Positions 32,794-52,113 of a DNA stretch of 64,000 nt are shown one piece after another. The notes beneath the pieces were generated by a model that had not been told where the DNA came from, searched no databases, and was given only the letters and a program-made list of their open reading frames with translations. Every line of letters begins with the position of its first letter. Position 1 is the stretch's first letter. A program made the translations under genes and the position numbers. Source of the stretch: Cichorium intybus (Eukaryota > Streptophyta > Magnoliopsida > Asterales > Asteraceae); contig CM042012.1 of the NCBI GenBank assembly GCA_023525715.1, positions 119,048,298 to 119,112,297 on the forward strand. Direction: 5' to 3'.

Positions 32794-33134
32794 GGGCGTG
32801 TTCGGCACGCAACGTTTGAGAACTTTTGAGAGCGTTTAACGTTTAACTTTTAGGAAAACGCTCGAAAAAAATGAAAAAACCTCGTTCAGCAGCAAGAGCT
32901 TTTAGCTTTTATTTTTAACAAAACGCTAATAATCCAAAAGCTATTTCAATTAACTTAGCTTTTGGGAGCGTTTAGCGTTTGACTTTTGATTTTTATATTA
33001 TTTTACACTACTAAAAGCAAACAACTACTTTTACCGAACACTTCTGCACTAATAAAAGTCACAGCTACCAGCTAACTGCTAACTACTAATCGCTAACCAC
33101 TACCAGCTACCAACTAATTTAGCCGAACACGCCC
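32794..33134. mobile_element. Small MITE with GGGCGTGTTCGGC termini (341 bp)
   Basis: Perfect 13-bp terminal inverted repeats GGGCGTGTTCGGC / GCCGAACACGCCC, extended to 15 bp by flanking AT. The interior repeats AGCGTTTAGCGTTTGAC words. Superfamily unclear because no convincing target duplication is visible; PIF/Harbinger or hAT are possible. Confidence 0.7.
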
Positions 33135-33729
33135 ATGGTCGATAATGACGTCGATGTGGATACAATACCACAACATAGGGCGGTGTCGATAAGGAGCGAC
33201 AGTCGGCGATGGCGGCTTGATGGTGCATGTGCGACGAAGAAGGAATCATGCTAGTAGAGGGTTTATGTCAACATTTTAGGCGGGGGAGTGGGGAATGCTG
33301 AATAGTGTTAAGATAAGATAAACCCTAAATCAATTCAACGTTAAATCAATAAAATGTAGGAAGGGCTTTTTTTGACATTTTGTAAATATTAGGGGCCACA
33401 TCGGAACTGTCCTGTTAACCTTGAAACCATTACTCTATTATTTAAAAGCCGTAATTTTTGGCTTTGTTACATGCGGGTCCTTTTAATTTTGTGACACCCG
33501 GGTCCTCCAAAATATCCGGGTCGGTTTTCCACTTCTTAAGGGATCCGACAGCTTCATCTTTTGCGACCGTCCTCTATTCGTCTTCCTTCTTCTCTGGTTG
33601 CAGTAGGTGCTTATGCACTGAGTCGAATTTACGTCTTTCCCTACTGATTGTCGGCGTGTTTAAGCGAAATCAAATCGCCATTGATAGGAAAATCTTCAAG
33701 CTAACGAATTCTCTGTTCGAGGGATAGGA

Positions 33730-33931
33730 ATGGCGACAGCGGAGATTGCGATGACACCCGCAGATTCATTGGAGAAAGACGAGGGTTGGTCGACGAGGCA
33801 TACGGCGAAACCAGGTGGAGATCTTATGCAATATTACCTCCAGCATATCCACGATGTTCAGCTTCAGGTTCGCTAGAAGGGTCATAGTCTCAATCGCCTT
33901 GAGGCTCAGCGTAACGAGCTAAATTCCCGAG
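33730..33931 (+). pseudogene. RPT6: Captured first exon of 26S proteasome AAA-ATPase RPT6
   Basis: From ATG at 33730 the frame reads MATAEIAMTPADS, then YYLQHIHDVQLQVR, a TAG stop, KGHSLNRLEAQRNELNSR and a splice donor (CGAG/GTAATC). Plant RPT6 (19S regulatory particle subunit 8) begins with a short variable tail, then a coiled-coil opening of exactly this type (KQYYLQHIHDLQLQVRQKSHNLNRLEAQRNELNSR in the family, split here only for length). The TAG stands where the family has CAG (Gln), a single C-to-T change. The ATPase domain is absent. The preceding 290 bases look like native promoter or 5' UTR taken along with the exon. Confidence 0.88.
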
Positions 33932-34030
33932 GTAATCTTCTAAAATCCCCAAATTGAAGTTGCATAAAACCCTAGACTCTAAGCTATTCGTATACTAATT
34001 TTGGGAATGGACTGCAAATTGACGATGCAG

Positions 34031-34378
34031 GTTGGGCTATGGATATTTGGAGGTGCGATAAACGTTGATGTTGTAACTGCCGCCATACTTGGATTTTCAG
34101 TCCTTTTTATTACCGGAGTTGTCATATGGAAGGAATGTTTAGCAGAATCAGTAGCTTGGGACACCCTTACATGGTTTGCTGCTCTCATAGCCATGGCTGG
34201 GTACCTCAACAAATACGGTCTCATCTCCTGGTTCGGTCAAACAGTAGTTAAGGTGCGTGAGTGTGTGACTGTTTCTGTCTACACTTCCCTCATTCACAAT
34301 CCATCTTCATCATTGATTTTTCTTTTTTGCAGGTTGTTAGTGGGCTAGGGCTTCAATGGCAGGCGTCATTTGGGGCTT
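34031..34378 (+). pseudogene. DiT1: Captured two exons of plastid dicarboxylate transporter DiT1
   Basis: Exon 34031-34252 encodes GLWIFGGAINVDVVTAAIL, then WKECLAESVAWDTLTWFAAL and AMAGYLNKYGLISWF. Exon 34333-34378 encodes VVSGLGLQWQASFG and then stops. The 80-base intron between them has GTGCG donor and TTTTTTGCAG acceptor. The sequence matches the 2-oxoglutarate/malate translocator of the chloroplast inner envelope, specifically the DiT1 rather than DiT2 form (NVDAVTAAILG, AGYLNKYGL). About 90 of more than 500 residues are present: two to three membrane helices from the middle of the transporter. Frame open until the terminal stop. Confidence 0.88.
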
Positions 34379-34868
34379 GAGTCCCAGCTTCGGTTTGTTT
34401 CCTTCCAACTACATAGTTAGATACCTACATGCGGCATTAATAGTTTTCTTATGTCAATTTTTATGATTAATACAAATGGTATTGTTGATCATTGATACTC
34501 AGATTTCTTCAACTAGCGGATCCTCATTTTATGTCCTCTTGGTTTTCATTCCCTTGATTTGCGTCTTACAGTGTCAAAAAATTAAAATTTATCGGATTAT
34601 TTCAATTGTAATGACGGTCCACCTTATTAAAGGGTGGAGATAATAACAATCAAATGGTGTATTGGTTATCAAATGCATCAACTTTGCTATTCTTAATCCA
34701 ACAAAGTCTAAAGAAGCCACCACCTCGAAGTTGGCGAAATGGAAGAATAGATATGGTATTGACTTTTTTCTTTAACAGCTCAAAGATTTTTAAACTTAAT
34801 TGATTGATTTTATCTTTTCAACTTATATTTACATGTTCCATCATATGGTTTTGTAATTATATATTCAG

Positions 34869-35276
34869 GGTCCTTCTGGTAACCTTGCTGAGGCTGAGAG
34901 TGCACATGAGATAGCACAACTTAAATACCCGGCGTTGCTTTTTAAGAAGAGACTAATAGCAAACATAGAGAAAATTTATGGCGTTATTTGTGACAACTTG
35001 AACAAAGAGTTGGGACTATTACTTGTCTTATGTATTCAGGTTGTTCAATTTCAATTCATCATCACATATAATAAATCTCATTACATGTTTTAGTGTAACC
35101 AAACATTCATCATATTCCGAATTTTAATATAATTTTTAAACTTCAGGCTCCACAAACATCCGAAGGAGTACTAATATCTGGATGTTCCTTTGAAAAAGAT
35201 TCTCAATCCAATCCTTGGGAAGGCATTGTTGATTGTCTCAAGACTTTTCTCAACACGCTGAAAGAAAATTTTGTAG
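34869..35276 (+). pseudogene. Captured two exons of plant myosin XI tail
   Basis: Exon 34869-35039 reads LKYPALLFKKRLIANIEKIY then GVICDNLNKELGLLLVLCIQ and exon 35147-35276 reads APQTSEGVLISGCSF and WEGIVDCLKTFLNTLKENFV. Plant class XI myosins have the same series (KYPALLFKQQLTAYVEKIYG, RDNLKKELSPLLxLCIQAPR, W..I...L......NYV) at the start of the DIL/globular cargo-binding tail. Motor, IQ motifs and coiled coil are absent. Splice sites are canonical (CAG/GTTG is weaker), and the frame is open across both exons. Confidence 0.85.
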
Positions 35277-36175
35277 GTGTGTTATCTAAGGCCTCATGTC
35301 TATCTTATTGATGCTACGATATTTGTAAGTGATGTAGTTCTTTTTGTGGAAAAAATTTATTCATTAATTTATACAATATCGATACAATAATTCCAATAGT
35401 CAGTTAGTCACTAAAAGTATACAAACTGTGCCTAAAGTTTTGATATTGCATCAAAGTGGACATCAGTTGTTAATGAAGATATTTTTTTGCCCAATTTTGG
35501 ATGCATTTCAGGTGCCTCGGAAAATCGTCAATTTAGTCAAATATCAACTCCTTTTGTTTGGTTTCTAGATAAAGTTCATGCTCTCACTTTATGTATTGGT
35601 AAGCTTGAAACAATTTGTAAATAATAATCAGTTGCTTCAAGAGGTGCTTGATGAAGGTACTAATCTGTTCAAGTTTGATTTTTTACAATGTAGACCTTTT
35701 GTTCATTATCATATTTATCATAACATTGTTTCGTTAAAGTGAAGTAAAAAGCTTTGATTGGTGACGGACCCTTCAGTCAAGCTTCTCCAGTGAGACCTTT
35801 CTTTTACCCACGTAGTTCGTCGGTCAAACCAACAATTCTCTTCTCAAAGTACCACTTGGCACTCATCATCTTAAAGGTCAGAAATTAAATCCTCATTTTC
35901 ATCATCCATTTTGAAATGGTTCTTATATTAATAATGTGAAGTGAGACTTCGCACAATAAAAAGAAGGGTTCATTTTTTCATTGTTTTAAATATTCAACTT
36001 TCAACAGGGAATGGTTTCAGTTTTGTACTGAACACTGTAAAAAATAAAAAGCACAGGGACGATTTTTGTAATTTACTCTAAATGTATTCATTCAATCTTA
36101 TGTTTGTTTTGGTAAAAAAGATAGAATAACACCAGCATGTTGTCCTGCAATTTTTATACTTATCTAATTTTACAG

Positions 36176-36384
36176 GATAAAAAAGACTTGACGCTGATGC
36201 AATGGTTCTTGCAGGCAGAGTAGTAATTCCTATAGATGATTTTGACAAAATAAACGATAAACATCGTGTAGTAATAAATAAAGTTATGGAACAACAGATT
36301 GTAACTATTTCAAAAGTTGGTTTTCATGCATCTTTTAATGGTCGATGCAGTGTTGTAGCAGCTCCTAATCTCATCTATGGAACT
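36176..36384 (+). pseudogene. MCM3: Captured exon of replication helicase subunit MCM3
   Basis: Between a TTTTACAG acceptor and an ACT/GTAAGT donor the frame carries AMVLAGRVVIPIDDFDKIND, then VMEQQIVTISKVGFHASFNG and RCSVVAAPNLIYGT. This is the MCM AAA+ core: Walker B (normally CIDEFDKM), the pre-sensor hairpin region (HASLNARCSVVAAANPIYG) and the arginine/asparagine of sensor 1. MCM3 is favoured by VMEQQTVTIAKAGIHASLN followed by NPIYGTYD. The first part after the acceptor is interrupted by a TGA. Several catalytic residues are altered (E to D in Walker B, AN to PN), consistent with a drifting pseudogene. Confidence 0.85.
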
Positions 36385-37517
36385 GTAAGTACATTTTTTG
36401 ACAAGGGCATTTTTTTCTATTTCAAAATTACCCTTTCTATGGTGGGAATAAAAATGACATCTTTGTCCCATTGACAAATGGGTTCAATGATGGTTATTTG
36501 TTATCTGTATGTTATGATTACCTTCATACGAAAGTGTATAAATTAGAAATAGAAAGTCAAAATAAGGGGCATAGTCTAAGAAGCCTCAAGTCCTTTGCAA
36601 CCATTCTTAAGGATCCGAATAGCAAAAACTAAAGAACCCATCTATTTAGCGGCTAAGAAGTCCTTTACAAAACCTAGACCGCTTACATCTTATGTATCTA
36701 TTTTACCGGTATCAAACTCAGTTTGTATTTACTTTTCTTGTGATGTTTGAGAAGATTAGGGATCAGTGACTTCAAATTCAAGATACCCATTTGTTAAATT
36801 TTCAATAAATGTTTTAAAGATTGTGTTTTGTTGATAGGGTTAGTGGGTTTGTTGATATGGATGATGGGTTTGGTGATGATCATATTTTTCATTTTATTTT
36901 AATATAATAATTTAGTAGTTTTGATTATTTTTCAGGTTGTGAAATTCAAGGTTTAGGAGGCCGAATTACTAAATGGGTAACTTATGCAGTAATTCGGGTT
37001 CCAAGGTGACGATTGTTCATCCCTCTTTCTACATGCTTTCAATTTCATGTTTGTTTAAGTGTGTTTTTGAATTTGATTTTTGAATTTGTTTGAATATAAG
37101 CATGGGCAAGTAAATTCACCGAGGGAATTGCTTTATTCTGATTCTTACAATTATGAAGATAAATAATGCATTCATTATAGAAGAACAAATATTAATTAAT
37201 TTTTGTTAAAGGAGGAAAAATAGAGAAGAGACAGATTAGCATTACATATTAGAACCTGTTGATGTTGTGAACTTGGTAAATTCTATATTCTCAAACTCTA
37301 TTCGATATTTTTTTTGACGTATGGGCGTTTCTTTTGACTTGCAAGGTTCCATACTGTAGTCTATACGACCAAGGGTAAACATGGATCAATAAATTAGCCA
37401 TTGAATTACGCACAGTTCAGATATTTTGAAGGTTACCCTACTTTCTTTTATTAATAAAGAATGTAAATTTATGAACTTTTTTTTTGTAAAGTTTAATCTT
37501 GTCTCACATTTTGACAG

Positions 37518-37762
37518 CTGCAAACCTTTTGTTGACTGCCAATGCTGATGTTAAAGTTGCTGACTTTGGTGTGTCTGCACAATTAAGCGGTACCATTTCT
37601 AGAAGAAACGTATTATAGGGTTCTTTTGTATTAGTTTATTAAAAATGTCAAAGTTATTTATATTTTTATTATTATTTTATTTCTTTGGTGACAGCCATTT
37701 GTAGGGACACCATTTTGGATGGCACCAAAGTGATTTAGAATTCAAAGAGATATAATGAAAAG
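37518..37762 (+). pseudogene. Captured two exons of a Ste20/SIK1-type protein kinase
   Basis: Exon 37518-37609 reads ANLLLTANADVKVADFGVSA and QLSGTISRRN; exon 37695-37762 reads PFVGTPFWMAPK, then a TGA stop and a shifted tail. These are the catalytic-loop asparagine, the DFG metal-binding motif and the activation-segment TPFWMAPE of STE20/MST-type kinases (plant SIK1 / MAP4K-alpha group). The final glutamate of APE is Lys and followed by a stop. The catalytic HRD lies upstream and is missing. Donor AAG/GTATAT is kept. This is the last cargo before the Helitron 3' end. Confidence 0.83.
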
Positions 37763-37867
37763 GTATATATCAGATCTACTCATGTTTTTAAATTCTTCAT
37801 TTGTTGATTTATCTGCACTTTGGTAACACACGGCAGAGTACGCTTATGTCTTTAGCATTTATTCGGA

Positions 37868-37916
37868 CCCGTGCTCCAGCAATTCCGAACCCGTGCGGAG
37901 CACGGGGACCCACTAG
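37868..37916 (+). terminator. Helitron 3' end with alternative hairpins (Hel-B)
   Basis: CCCGTGC (37890-37896), loop GGA, GCACGGG (37900-37906), then GACCCACTAG. An upstream CCCGTGCTCC (37868-37877) is perfectly complementary to GGAGCACGGG (37897-37906), so a longer competing stem is possible. Confidence 0.85.
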
Positions 37917-37917
37917 T

Positions 37918-42222
<4,305 letters not shown>

Positions 42223-42264
<42 letters not shown>
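42223..42264. repeat. (TA)n microsatellite
   Basis: 42 bases of TA joining the Hel-C 3' end to TIR element 7. Confidence 0.95.
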
Positions 42265-43852
<1,588 letters not shown>

Positions 43853-44843
43853 TGAAGGGTAATTTAGGTATCTAATTGATAAAGGTAAAATGTTATAGTT
43901 GGATGGATTTTCGAAGTATAATGCCCTAATAAAAAATGAAAATTGTAATGTTAATAAGGTCAAATTTTCGAAGAACAATTCCTTAATAAGATGAGAGTAA
44001 AAGTACATCGACATAATAGAAGTACATGAAAATAGGACAATATCAAGACATGTTTCTGTTCTCAATTCCCATGTCAATCCTAAAATCTGTAAGCAAAACA
44101 GGAAGAAATGTCTTAATAACAAAGGTGGTGGTTTGGTATTCAGGTAATTTCAGATGTATACCTAAGATCTTGAGGATGCAACAAGGATATGCTCGAACCA
44201 TGGGTCTTGTTGTCGTTGATGGTTTTGGACCATATAGTATACTATCTTCTTCATGTCTTGTACAATGCCAAAATGATCAATAAATAAAAACTAACTGGAC
44301 AGGTCAAAACGAAAACAATACGCTTACATATGGAGAAAACATAATATTGAAAAGAATATTCTTATTAAACTTAAACCGACGAAAATTTCAAGCCAACATA
44401 TAACATATTTCAAGGTTTATGCAAGGACTTTTTCTAATTTAATTAGGGCCATAATATGAAAGATGTAAATAAAAGTAGCAAATTAGTGCAATTACACGGT
44501 CTTCATTCTTGTCATAAAACAATTGCAAGTATATGGAAAATTCTTACCAGTAAGAAAATGAAGTTCGATAGCTAATAAGGAAAAAGAAAGGAACTTGCAT
44601 AAGCTTAACACTTGATGGAAGCAGACCCTCCACCCAATGTTCGTTAAGCTTGACCAACTCGACCATGTTTGTGAATTTGATTTAGACATCGTATATAATG
44701 GCTTCCCTTTCTATCTCAATCTCTCCAGACCTTTAAAATCCAAAACATAAGCAATTTAGGAAAAAAGGATCTTTCTTTTTTCAACTCATTCACTTTATAT
44801 GCCTTTAAATCCAACACTTCAATCACACAACACTGATCACTGC

Positions 44844-47394
44844 TGTAACACCCCTTTCTCAAACTGTAATTTTATAATACAAGTATCTTACAAAGCGTGA
44901 CTATGAAAAATCCACTTAATTTTTTTTTATTTTACAAACTTAATTCTGAAAGGGTATTACAGACTCGATACAGAAAACCATAATTTAAACTTACTGTATT
45001 TCATACTGGTCCCACTCCAGCTCCTGTTCATCTCACCTATGTACATAGCATTTTAAAAAAAATAATACGTGAGACATAAAGCCTCGTGAGTGATATGGGT
45101 TTAAACCCAAAACTTTTCTGTTCAAAACTTGAAATAATACAAGTAAACTGCTGAAAGCTCGTTTTCATAACATATCTCAAATCTCTTTACTCTTCACTTT
45201 TCAAAACTCAAAAACACTTTCTTTCTCAAAAACTGCTTCTTACTTTAAAACTGTTTTATTCTTTAAAATTGCTTTCTTTCTCATTTACTCGTGACCAACT
45301 GAAACTCATGAATTAGTTTAATTAATTCATTCAACTAGCTCCCCTCGCAGGACAGAACAGATCCGTCCGCTTGGTTATGCTCATTCTGTCTCCCCTTTGT
45401 GACTTGGAACGGATTCAAGCACAAGGGTATACTAAGCTAGACAACTACTTCGCGACGGGAGGTACCATCCCAGTAGTGTCTTCCGATCTCCCGATTATGT
45501 GGGTGATCCTAGTCCGGACAACTAACTCTTACTACTTTCTTTGCTTTGGTTCTTATCTTTTTACTTTCTTCATTTTATCTCAAATTGGTCAAATATGGAC
45601 ACAATTTCATAACAAACTCTAACTTTAACTCTTTGACTCATACTCTTGAAAATCACTTTAAAACTAGCTTCAAAAATCTTTAGCTCTCATATGGAGCTTC
45701 TTTCAAAACTTTACAAACTATACTTCTTTTAAAAACTGAACTTCTTTAAAACTTCTTTAAAATCTCTTTTAAACACTTAGCTCTTGGAGCTACTTTCAAA
45801 ACTGTTTCCAAACTTTAGTATCTAAAAACATTTGGAAATCTCATACTTTTCTGAAAATATCATTTTGCTATGTACTAAAAAAAATCCTCATAAAACTCAC
45901 CTTGGTGTAGTTATAACTCACTAAACTTCTCGTACTCCTTTCCCCTTTCCGTGCCCCATGGTATTTGAAGCACTTCCTACACAAGTATCACGTATATATA
46001 TACTTATTAATTACATAATACAACTGATTCTACAGTTCTAAGGTCTCATACGACTCAACTTCAGGTTATACTAAATGGATAACCATTAATAAACTCATTT
46101 TAAAATTTTCTCCGAAATACGCGTATTTTGCTACAGTACCCCCGAGGGGTCGTATTTCAGTTCCGACACTTTTGCATGAAATCTTAGGCCATATTAGACT
46201 TGTGTTTCAAATTTGGAGTTCATTGGACAAGTCTAGCTCAAATTCTAAAAATCAAGTTTTGGCATAAATAGTAATTTTAGCCACTGCCGCTACAGTGACT
46301 TTTCCGCAAGGTCGGATTACAGATTTGACCATTCCCGACATGTTCTTATACCATTTTAGGGTTATGGCTAAAATTTCAGGTCAATCGGACATGTCTAGCT
46401 ATGGTTTCTAGCATTTGAAATTTCTAACATTTTTGGTCCCTGTCTGAGGGCGCACCGCGTCAGGGTTGGGCGCACTGCGCCTGGGCGCACTGCGCCTGGG
46501 CGCACCCCGCCCTGGTCCTGGGCGCACTGCGCCTAGCGCCTGGGCAGACTCCTGATCAGTCGCGATTTGGCACTGTAGCACGCAGTTTTGACATTTTAAG
46601 TTCTTAATCCAGGTCTTAATCATATAGGATTTGTTCTAGGACTAAAACCCTTGACTAATAACAAGTTTTAAGCCACTAGAAACACCTTAATCACACCAAT
46701 TCATGATTTAGGGTTCTTGAGCAACTTTTCAATTTCTCAACAATAGCAACCTACTTTGCTATTTTTAAGATATGTTCTTACTACATGAACATGTTTAAGC
46801 CCAGAAATTATATACACTTCACGGATTATGACTGAAATTACAGATTTCAGTCCACTCCGTGGAAACTCATCAAGAAGACACAAAAGCTTGGGTAGAAACT
46901 TCAATTACTAACCTTGTTTACTTTGGAATCACCAATTCCAACCTTGTTTCCTTGCTAGATCTTCCTGTGTTCTTCACTCTCTAGCTCTCTCTCTCGTTCT
47001 CTCTGGCCTCTTCTGTAATGTTCTACTAACTTCTGGAGAAAGGAGAGTAATAACTCTCTTATTTTATATTTTAGTTTTATAAAATAATTACATTTTGGTC
47101 CCTTAGCTTCTCTCTTTTCTACAAAAATGGTCCTAAGACCCATAACTTTGCAACCAAAGTTCCATTAATTACTAACTTAACATTTTCTTGACATTTTGGT
47201 CATTTTCAGGTCAAATGACCATTTTGCCCTTTTTGGCCATATTTCACTATTCATGCGGTAAAACTCCAAATTTCACATAAACTATTATTTCTTATATTAT
47301 TATTTTACATAATACATGTTATTTTACACACTAGTCTTATAACGTGTCAAAAGACCATTTTACCCATTTTACAACTTTTTCGCGGGTTCTTACA
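44844..47394 (-). mobile_element. 3' LTR of the chromovirus (2551 bp)
   Basis: Complete LTR with TG...CA ends. Its central 1.65 kb (about 45255-46910) is absent from the other LTR. It contains GC-rich tandem units at 46445-46550 and a CT-rich stretch near 46975. Confidence 0.88.
46445..46550. repeat. GC-rich GGGCGCACTGCGCCT tandem repeats
   Basis: Five or so copies of a roughly 16-base unit (GGGCGCACTGCGCCT and variants GGGCGCACCCCGCCC) within an otherwise AT-rich LTR; each copy is partly palindromic. Confidence 0.85.
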
Positions 47395-47399
47395 GTCAT

Positions 47400-47960
47400 C
47401 CCTCCTTAAGCGGATTCCGTCCTCGGAATCTTTTCGTAATCTGTGAAATTCGGATATCTTTTCTTCATTTCTTCTAGCGTCTCTCAAGTTAGGTTTGACC
47501 CTAACGGGTGCTTCCACTTGACTAGTACAAGGTCAATCTCCTTGTTCCTTAGCTTCTTAGTCTGCATTTCTAGGATGGCTTCGGGTTCTTCAATCAGTTT
47601 GCTAGGAGTCTCCACCCTCAGGTCAGTATACAGTATTACTAACTCTTCTTTACCAAAATACTTTTTCATGTAGTAACTTCAGCTTGAACGCTTGTAACTC
47701 AGCTCTCTTCAGGATTCTAAAAGGTCCAATATATTTTGGACTCAGCTTTCCTCTCTTACCAAATCTGACTACACCCTTTCATGGCGACACATTTATCATC
47801 ACTAAATTACTTTCTTGTTACTCATACAGTCTTTTCTTTAGATCTAAGTAACTCTTCTGTCGGTCTTGTGCTGCTTTCATGTTAGCCTAAATCACTCCAA
47901 TCTTCTTATTGGTCATTCTAACAATTTCTGGTCTTGGCAACTTAGTCTTACCCGCCTCCA
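47400..47960 (-). pseudogene. Chromovirus pol C-terminus: GPY/F module and chromodomain
   Basis: Minus strand, continuing after a stop at the end of the integrase core: AAQDRQKSYLDLKK, then GVVRFGKRGKLSPKYIGPF (the GPY/F module), then LIEEPEAILEMQTKKLRNKE and VLVKWKHPLGSNLT. The last segment is the chromodomain core (VKWKH..G...TWE) found at the integrase end of chromoviruses, which steers insertion to particular chromatin. The aromatic Trp-Glu after SNLT is replaced by a stop in this frame. The coding remnant ends about 20 bases before the LTR, with a purine-rich AAGGAGGGATGAC there that fits a polypurine tract. Confidence 0.8.
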
Positions 47961-47961
47961 A

Positions 47962-48835
47962 TCAGCATAAAGGAGTTCTACACTTTCTGCCATACAATGC
48001 CTCAAAAGGTGGCATTTTAATGCTAGAATGGTAGCTGTTATTGTATGCAAACTCCACTAATGGTAGGTGTTCATCCCAACTGCCTCCAAATTCCATCACG
48101 CATGACCGTAGCATGTCTTCCAATGTCTGGATCGTTCGTTCACTCTGACCATCCGTTTGTGGATGATACGTTGTACTTAGCTGAATTCTCGTCCCCATTT
48201 TATCTTGTAAAGCTCTCCAAAAGTTAGAGGTAAATCTGGGGTCTCTGTCTGACACGATAGACAACGGTGCACCATATCTTCTTAATACTTCATCTGTATA
48301 CAACTGGGCTAACTGCTCCAATGGAGTAGTTTCTTTTATGGCTAGAAATAGTGCACTCTTGGTCAACCGGTCCACTATGACCCATATACTAATACTATCA
48401 TAACTTCTTCTCGTTCTCGGTAACCCGACAATAAAGTCCATGGTTACATCTTCCCACTTTCCGGCTGGAATGTGCAATGACTGAGCATCTCCATGCGGGA
48501 CCTGATGTTCCGCCTTGACTTGTGCACAAATGACACACTTGGAGATGTACTTAGCTATCCTCTTCTTCATTCTAGGCCACCAGTATTATCTTTTAAGATC
48601 TTGATAAGTCTTGGTATTCCCTGGATGTATGAAATACTTTGACTTATGCGATTCTTCTAGAATCAGCTTCCTTAAACCTCCTGCTTCCGGTACCCAATTG
48701 CGGGTTCTAAAAGTCTTTAGCTCTTGTCTACTTATCTCAAACTGCATGTCTTCCTCGTTTCTCATCTTTCAAGTCTATACTTTTTCCAACTTTTCGTTGG
48801 ACTACTTTAATCTGTTCTATAATACTGGACACTAG
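47962..48835 (-). pseudogene. Ty3/gypsy integrase, degenerate
   Basis: An open frame of 202 codons (48570-47962) contains the second half of the HHCC zinc finger (CVICAQVKAEHQ) and the full catalytic core with D, D and E: TMDFIVGLP, IVSDRDPRFTSNFW and YHPQTDGQSERTIQTLEDML. The first half of the zinc finger is upstream in the same strand (YFIHPGNTKTYQDLKR, then a stop, YWWPRMK). The core itself is uninterrupted and typical of plant gypsy elements. At its C-terminal end CRTPLC is followed by TGA where a Trp codon is usual. Function is DNA strand transfer of the element cDNA into the host genome; this copy cannot express an intact pol. Confidence 0.88.
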
Positions 48836-48949
48836 TTGTATACGTATCATTCTTGCATTGGTTCTTTTCTCTGGAACTTTTCTACTCAATGCAGCTGCTG
48901 CTACACTTGCTTGCCTGAATGGTATACAATCTCGCAAACATAATCACTG

Positions 48950-49165
48950 ATCACTCTAACTATCTTTCCTGTCTTATGTTCAGCTCTATTTGAGTGAACA
49001 CATACTGTAAACTCTGGTGATCAGTGAATAGCTTGCCTTTTGTTCAATACAGGTAATGCCTCCAATTTTCAAGGCAAATACTATTGCTACTAGCTCTATA
49101 TCATAAGTAATATACTTTGTTTCTAGGGCTGTCAACTATCTGGGAACATATGCTATACTCTTACT
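48950..49165 (-). pseudogene. Ty3/gypsy RNase H remnant
   Basis: On the minus strand ALETKYITYDIELVAIVFAL matches the family pattern (E..Y...D.E..A.V.AL.) of gypsy RNase H, followed after a frameshift by a trace of the DH..L.Y.F region. Stops and frameshifts break it. Upstream of 49165 no reverse transcriptase motif (such as YxDD) can be found. Confidence 0.65.
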
Positions 49166-49199
49166 CCTCTGCATCTACACACTGCTGAGCCTTCTATGT

Positions 49200-52090
<2,891 letters not shown>

Positions 52091-52096
52091 AACTAT

Positions 52097-52109
52097 GGCT
52101 CTGATACCA
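52097..52109 (-). promoter_or_regulatory. tRNA-iMet primer binding site of the chromovirus
   Basis: Minus strand TGGTATCAGAGCC, four bases inside the 5' LTR, complementary to the 3' end of initiator Met tRNA. Confidence 0.9.
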
Positions 52110-52113
52110 AAAC

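Larger units (their letters stand above)
33434..37916 (+). mobile_element. Helitron Hel-B, carrier of exons from at least five genes
   Basis: The 3' end is CTAG at 37913-37916 followed by T. It is preceded by a 7-bp-stem hairpin and a further upstream arm that can pair alternatively. The proposed 5' end is TCTATTATTTAAAAGCC at 33434; the base before it is C, not the expected A, so this boundary is less sure. Between them lie, in order and all on the plus strand, fragments of RPT6, DiT1, myosin XI, MCM3 and a Ste20-type kinase, with introns retained. Retained introns, uniform orientation and multiple donors are the signature of Helitron gene capture. The last 85 bases match the end of Hel-E. 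Confidence 0.82.
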
